This document shows positions 62,601 through 64,000 of a DNA stretch of 64,000 bases, piece by piece. The position numbers and the translations under genes were made by a program. The stretch lies in NCBI GenBank assembly GCA_000380225.1, contig KB904821.1:3455631-3519630 (forward strand). Reading direction: 5' to 3'. The DNA comes from a filamentous cyanobacterium ESFC-1. Its GTDB lineage: Bacteria > Cyanobacteriota > Cyanobacteriia > Cyanobacteriales > Spirulinaceae. Below the pieces are notes generated by a model. That model searched no databases and was not told the origin of the DNA. It worked only from the letters and a program-made list of their open reading frames with translations. Position 1 is the stretch's first letter. Each line of letters begins with the position of its first letter.

Positions 62601-62968
62601 AACTCACCTGCACGCCAGATTACGCGATTAAGAGACCACCCAGTGTTGCTTTGTTCTCTCAGCCGCCGGAGAATCGCCCCAGAAGCACGATCAACCGGGT
62701 TTTGTGAGTAGCATATTGCACTATCGGGATTATCTTCCTGATAGCCTTTCTTGACCTTAGAAGCAACGAGTTTATCAAATTCGGTTTGGGCTTTTTCTTG
62801 GGAAACCGGCTGCTTGGTTTTTGTCCCCTTCTTAAGTTTCCCTCCCCGACGACCATAGCGAAAGTGAACGGTAAACTGATTATCTGCAACCCGGTACAAA
62901 TCAACTTCGTAAACCTTATCGGAATTTCCTTCTTGGTAAGACAGGATGGTGCGTTGGATGAGTTTCAT
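59699..62968 (-). CDS. WGR domain plus HEAT-like repeat protein
   Basis: A 1089-residue protein. Residues 1-80 are a WGR-type domain (YEVDLYRVADNQFTVHFRYG and RRGGKLKKGTKT; the WGR motif itself reads YGR at residues 38-40), as seen in poly(ADP-ribose) polymerases and bacterial regulators, where it contacts nucleic acid. From about residue 100 to the end lie many HEAT-like helical repeats, for example ATPLLIPLLGTDTPLRDYCI, and PTVRELAMQLFSQLPDEIL near 740. There is no catalytic domain. The role is unknown; bacterial WGR-HEAT proteins have been discussed with SWIM and MoxR-type proteins. It is monocistronic here, 56 bases upstream (in coordinates) of the hydrolase gene's stop. Confidence 0.8.
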   Translation of the reverse strand: MKLIQRTILSYQEGNSDKVYEVDLYRVADNQFTVHFRYGRRGGKLKKGTKTKQPVSQEKAQTEFDKLVASKVKKGYQEDNPDSAICYSQNPVDRASGAILRRLREQSNTGWSLNRVIWRAGELQIPEATPLLIPLLGTDTPLRDYCIAAALGCCGGEEAIPPLQQLWESSETPDFVKYMAWEALFKLADETTQQEMQQQELEALPESLQEVVKTGTPEALHKAFNACHEEAKKTVLDPIVDTTIKWFRSSRNWWNWQRDSSIRAAICRRIEQLPPEWQQYISPPPEPQANQYSNWNVRDFEAAVREHQNQYWIDFYTIIERCYRINNETTRGFIVYLLKSQNRNRPFSQQYVWQRLRHIFKMAEYRQDWEMYIQFAYRFDIYKSYYYRLYTRKTRNYFRRRIWRTLQQLAETNSRLYVEIATALLKQYREADKEPIKVSSGSYYHRDATGAGQTNNYTHKWDAFADRHLLNHIIYGNSPRYIPHPVAWRCQGDYNPGDVAPDVREESYPQLWEQHPDCVLTLLLESDCTVIQEFAAKVLQDCQNVWPMLSHEDMISLLQSQNEFVVQLGLNIVRSRYQQPNLDLLKVLLSCVYQPARQQAQDWLMDYPDLLSQNLDELIAIALSPYPDNRAFIKQFLTQNSLPQSQAQSVGETLISELLNLTPDSINIIEDISNLLLEQFEAVLPTLNLNTIRNLVTSNISTLQLLGVRILLLHEMPPSQLPSGLIDTLLDSPYPTVRELAMQLFSQLPDEILLEKYDTLLAMTMAQQADIRQNIRPLIRRLARSYPEFNARLATEIITLLLVPEQHENVHSDCLTLLTHELPGWMAHIDREVAMRLLRAKSSAAQELGGLALQENYSTWEQELTTAQIVKLADREVLAVRQAAWQMFEQRLNSPIRYQVPEMITAIRLLESTWEDSRAFARQLFEGFTATDWSPEVMVSVCDSTREDVRQFGRNLALQFFEEDYGQDYLLKFSEHPSGDMQQFATRFLTEYASGNLERLRALKPYFITVLSQVNRGRIAKDRVFAFLEKEAIAHPEAARITAEILTRQSLTIAIGDKAKTIQLMLKLKQKYPQLNLPLARQAVTLTRQ

Positions 62969-63023
62969 AAGCCCTTGGGGATGAATAATCAGTCAAGTCT
63001 GCTTGCGAACAAGTGTATTGTAT

Positions 63024-63863
63024 TTAAAGCGATCGCGCAAATTCTTTTAATTGCTTAACATAAGTTTCCGAATCCACCCAGGGAACATCATTATGACCCG
63101 CATTTTCCACCCAGAAGCGATATTTCGGTGGATTCGCGGTTTCCCACAATGCTTGTCCGTGAGTAAAAGGAATCACCTCATCGGCTGTCCCGTGAATAAT
63201 TAAAACCGGGACTTGAATTTGTTTTAATTTAGCTTGATTGCGAAACTTATCAAACGGAAAAAGAGGGAAGGGTATGACTACCCGAAAGGCTTGGGTAAAG
63301 CTACTTTCTAAAATTAAACCTGCCACGGGAAAACGAGAAGCTAAATCTACTGCTGAACCGCCCCCAACGGAACGTCCGAATGCAATAATACGATTGGGGG
63401 AAACGTTTAATTCAGTGGTTAAATATAAATAAGCGGCTTCTATATCTTCATAAGCGTTGGCTTCACTGGGACGACCTTCACTGAGTCCATAACCGCGATA
63501 ATCGTAAGCGAAAACACTAAACCCTGCGTCGTATAATAAGTTTAAAACGGGTTCGATATCGCCTAAATCTTCCGCATTACCATGAGCATAAAGTAGGGTA
63601 TAAGTTGCGTCAGGATTGAATTTATAGGTCGCGGTAATTTTCTGGTTATCCGGTGTATTGAGATATAAAAGAGCAGGGGAATCTTGATAACTACTGGGTT
63701 GAGGGATAAAAATCATGCGATCGCTAAAAAAGTAAAGATATAAAGTAATTGTTACATAAATAAAAAGGAGCGATCGCACCCCCCGTTTGAGAGTAAAATC
63801 TCCAATTAATAACCGTCGCCATTGCCGTCGATCCAATTTATCGCCAACTCCAGTAAACCCCAC
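63024..63863 (-). CDS. Alpha/beta hydrolase (ABHD17/BEM46-like), membrane-anchored
   Basis: A 279-residue serine hydrolase. An N-terminal transmembrane anchor spans residues 29-47. The catalytic triad is readable: nucleophile S165 in AFGRSVGGGSAVDL, Asp228 in IIHGTADEVIPF and His257 in ENAGHNDVPW. Oxyanion-hole region LLYAHGNAEDLG sits at 90-101 and VFAYDYRGYGLSEGRPSE at 117-134. Family members are esterases or thioesterases of uncertain substrate. The gene shares its strand with the WGR-HEAT gene (55-base gap) and with the next gene, 50 bases upstream, so it may be in an operon. Confidence 0.9.
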   Translation of the reverse strand: MGFTGVGDKLDRRQWRRLLIGDFTLKRGVRSLLFIYVTITLYLYFFSDRMIFIPQPSSYQDSPALLYLNTPDNQKITATYKFNPDATYTLLYAHGNAEDLGDIEPVLNLLYDAGFSVFAYDYRGYGLSEGRPSEANAYEDIEAAYLYLTTELNVSPNRIIAFGRSVGGGSAVDLASRFPVAGLILESSFTQAFRVVIPFPLFPFDKFRNQAKLKQIQVPVLIIHGTADEVIPFTHGQALWETANPPKYRFWVENAGHNDVPWVDSETYVKQLKEFARSL

Positions 63864-63912
63864 TGACGAATTATAAATTATTCATTGAAAATTGTAAACG
63901 GTTCATTATCAA

Positions 63913-64000
63913 CTAACTATGATCCCCTTTCTCATCTTCTGATTGGTCTTCTTTTTTGTCTAAATCAATTGTTTTTTGAGAAGCAGGCGGATACATTGAC
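63913..64000 (-). CDS. C-terminal end of an unidentified gene (runs off right edge)
   Basis: The minus-strand frame ending at a TAG (63913-63915) reads SMYPPASQKTIDLDKKEDQ and then a short acidic end (SEDEKGDHS). It is open to the window edge. The tail is charged and probably unstructured, and gives no family. It is on the same strand as the hydrolase and lies 50 bases before it. Confidence 0.5.
   Translation of the reverse strand, partial: SMYPPASQKTIDLDKKEDQSEDEKGDHS

Overview
The window is chromosomal DNA of a filamentous, probably non-heterocystous cyanobacterium. The evidence is the very frequent HIP1 octamer GCGATCGC, a phylloquinone-type MenG, a CRR6 factor for photosynthetic NDH-1 assembly, a Ycf66-like protein, HpsE-like glycosyltransferases known from hormogonium polysaccharide loci, arrays of heptanucleotide repeats, and above all hetR with an upstream patX-type gene. 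No heterocyst genes other than hetR/patX are seen, and there is no rRNA, CRISPR array or prophage.

Layout. 1-6800: housekeeping and surface genes (MscS tail, SWIM protein, RlpA, PhzF-like enzyme, glycosyltransferase, DUF4112). 6970-14510: an accessory defence and toxin-antitoxin island with a Uma2 protein, a NACHT ATPase cut off after its NTPase core, an antitoxin with a broken PIN toxin, a BglI-like restriction-modification system with a controller gene, a retropepsin-like protease pair, a RelE/YafQ-type pair and a VapBC pair whose toxin has lost a catalytic Asp. Three decayed copies of one gene tail lie between these modules. 14600-31860: metabolism and signalling (gcvP/gcvH, CapA-like, GH63-like glucosidase, CsbD proteins, two DUF2294 proteins, response regulators, pentapeptide protein, DUF445, menG, GT39). 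32250-38610: UvrD-like helicase, a small secreted protein and ClpB, separated by heptad repeat arrays. 39130-46410: a polysaccharide locus with five glycosyltransferases and two sulfotransferases. 46440-53310: peroxiredoxin, HtpG, an ArgRS-tail-like protein, a Crp-family regulator, a TPR protein and a Ycf66-like protein. 53388-54897: hetR and patX. 55000-59260: crr6, DUF6464, an IscB/HEARO relic with its RNA, a membrane repeat protein, tRNA-Gly and an IS605/TnpB-like relic. 59699-64000: a WGR-HEAT protein, a hydrolase and the end of one more gene.

Two places look most worth pursuing. The first is patX: the predicted secreted precursor has four ERGSGR copies, three of them in a 12-residue tandem repeat and the last bracketed by two cysteines. 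It sits directly upstream of hetR, with its own predicted terminator and an inverted repeat at its start. The second is the IscB relic: a well-folded HEARO/omega-RNA-like leader remains upstream of an in-frame mini-protein that keeps only the N-terminal and C-terminal parts of IscB and overlaps the next gene by ATGA. Functions were inferred by reading motifs and comparing with remembered family members; no database search was possible.
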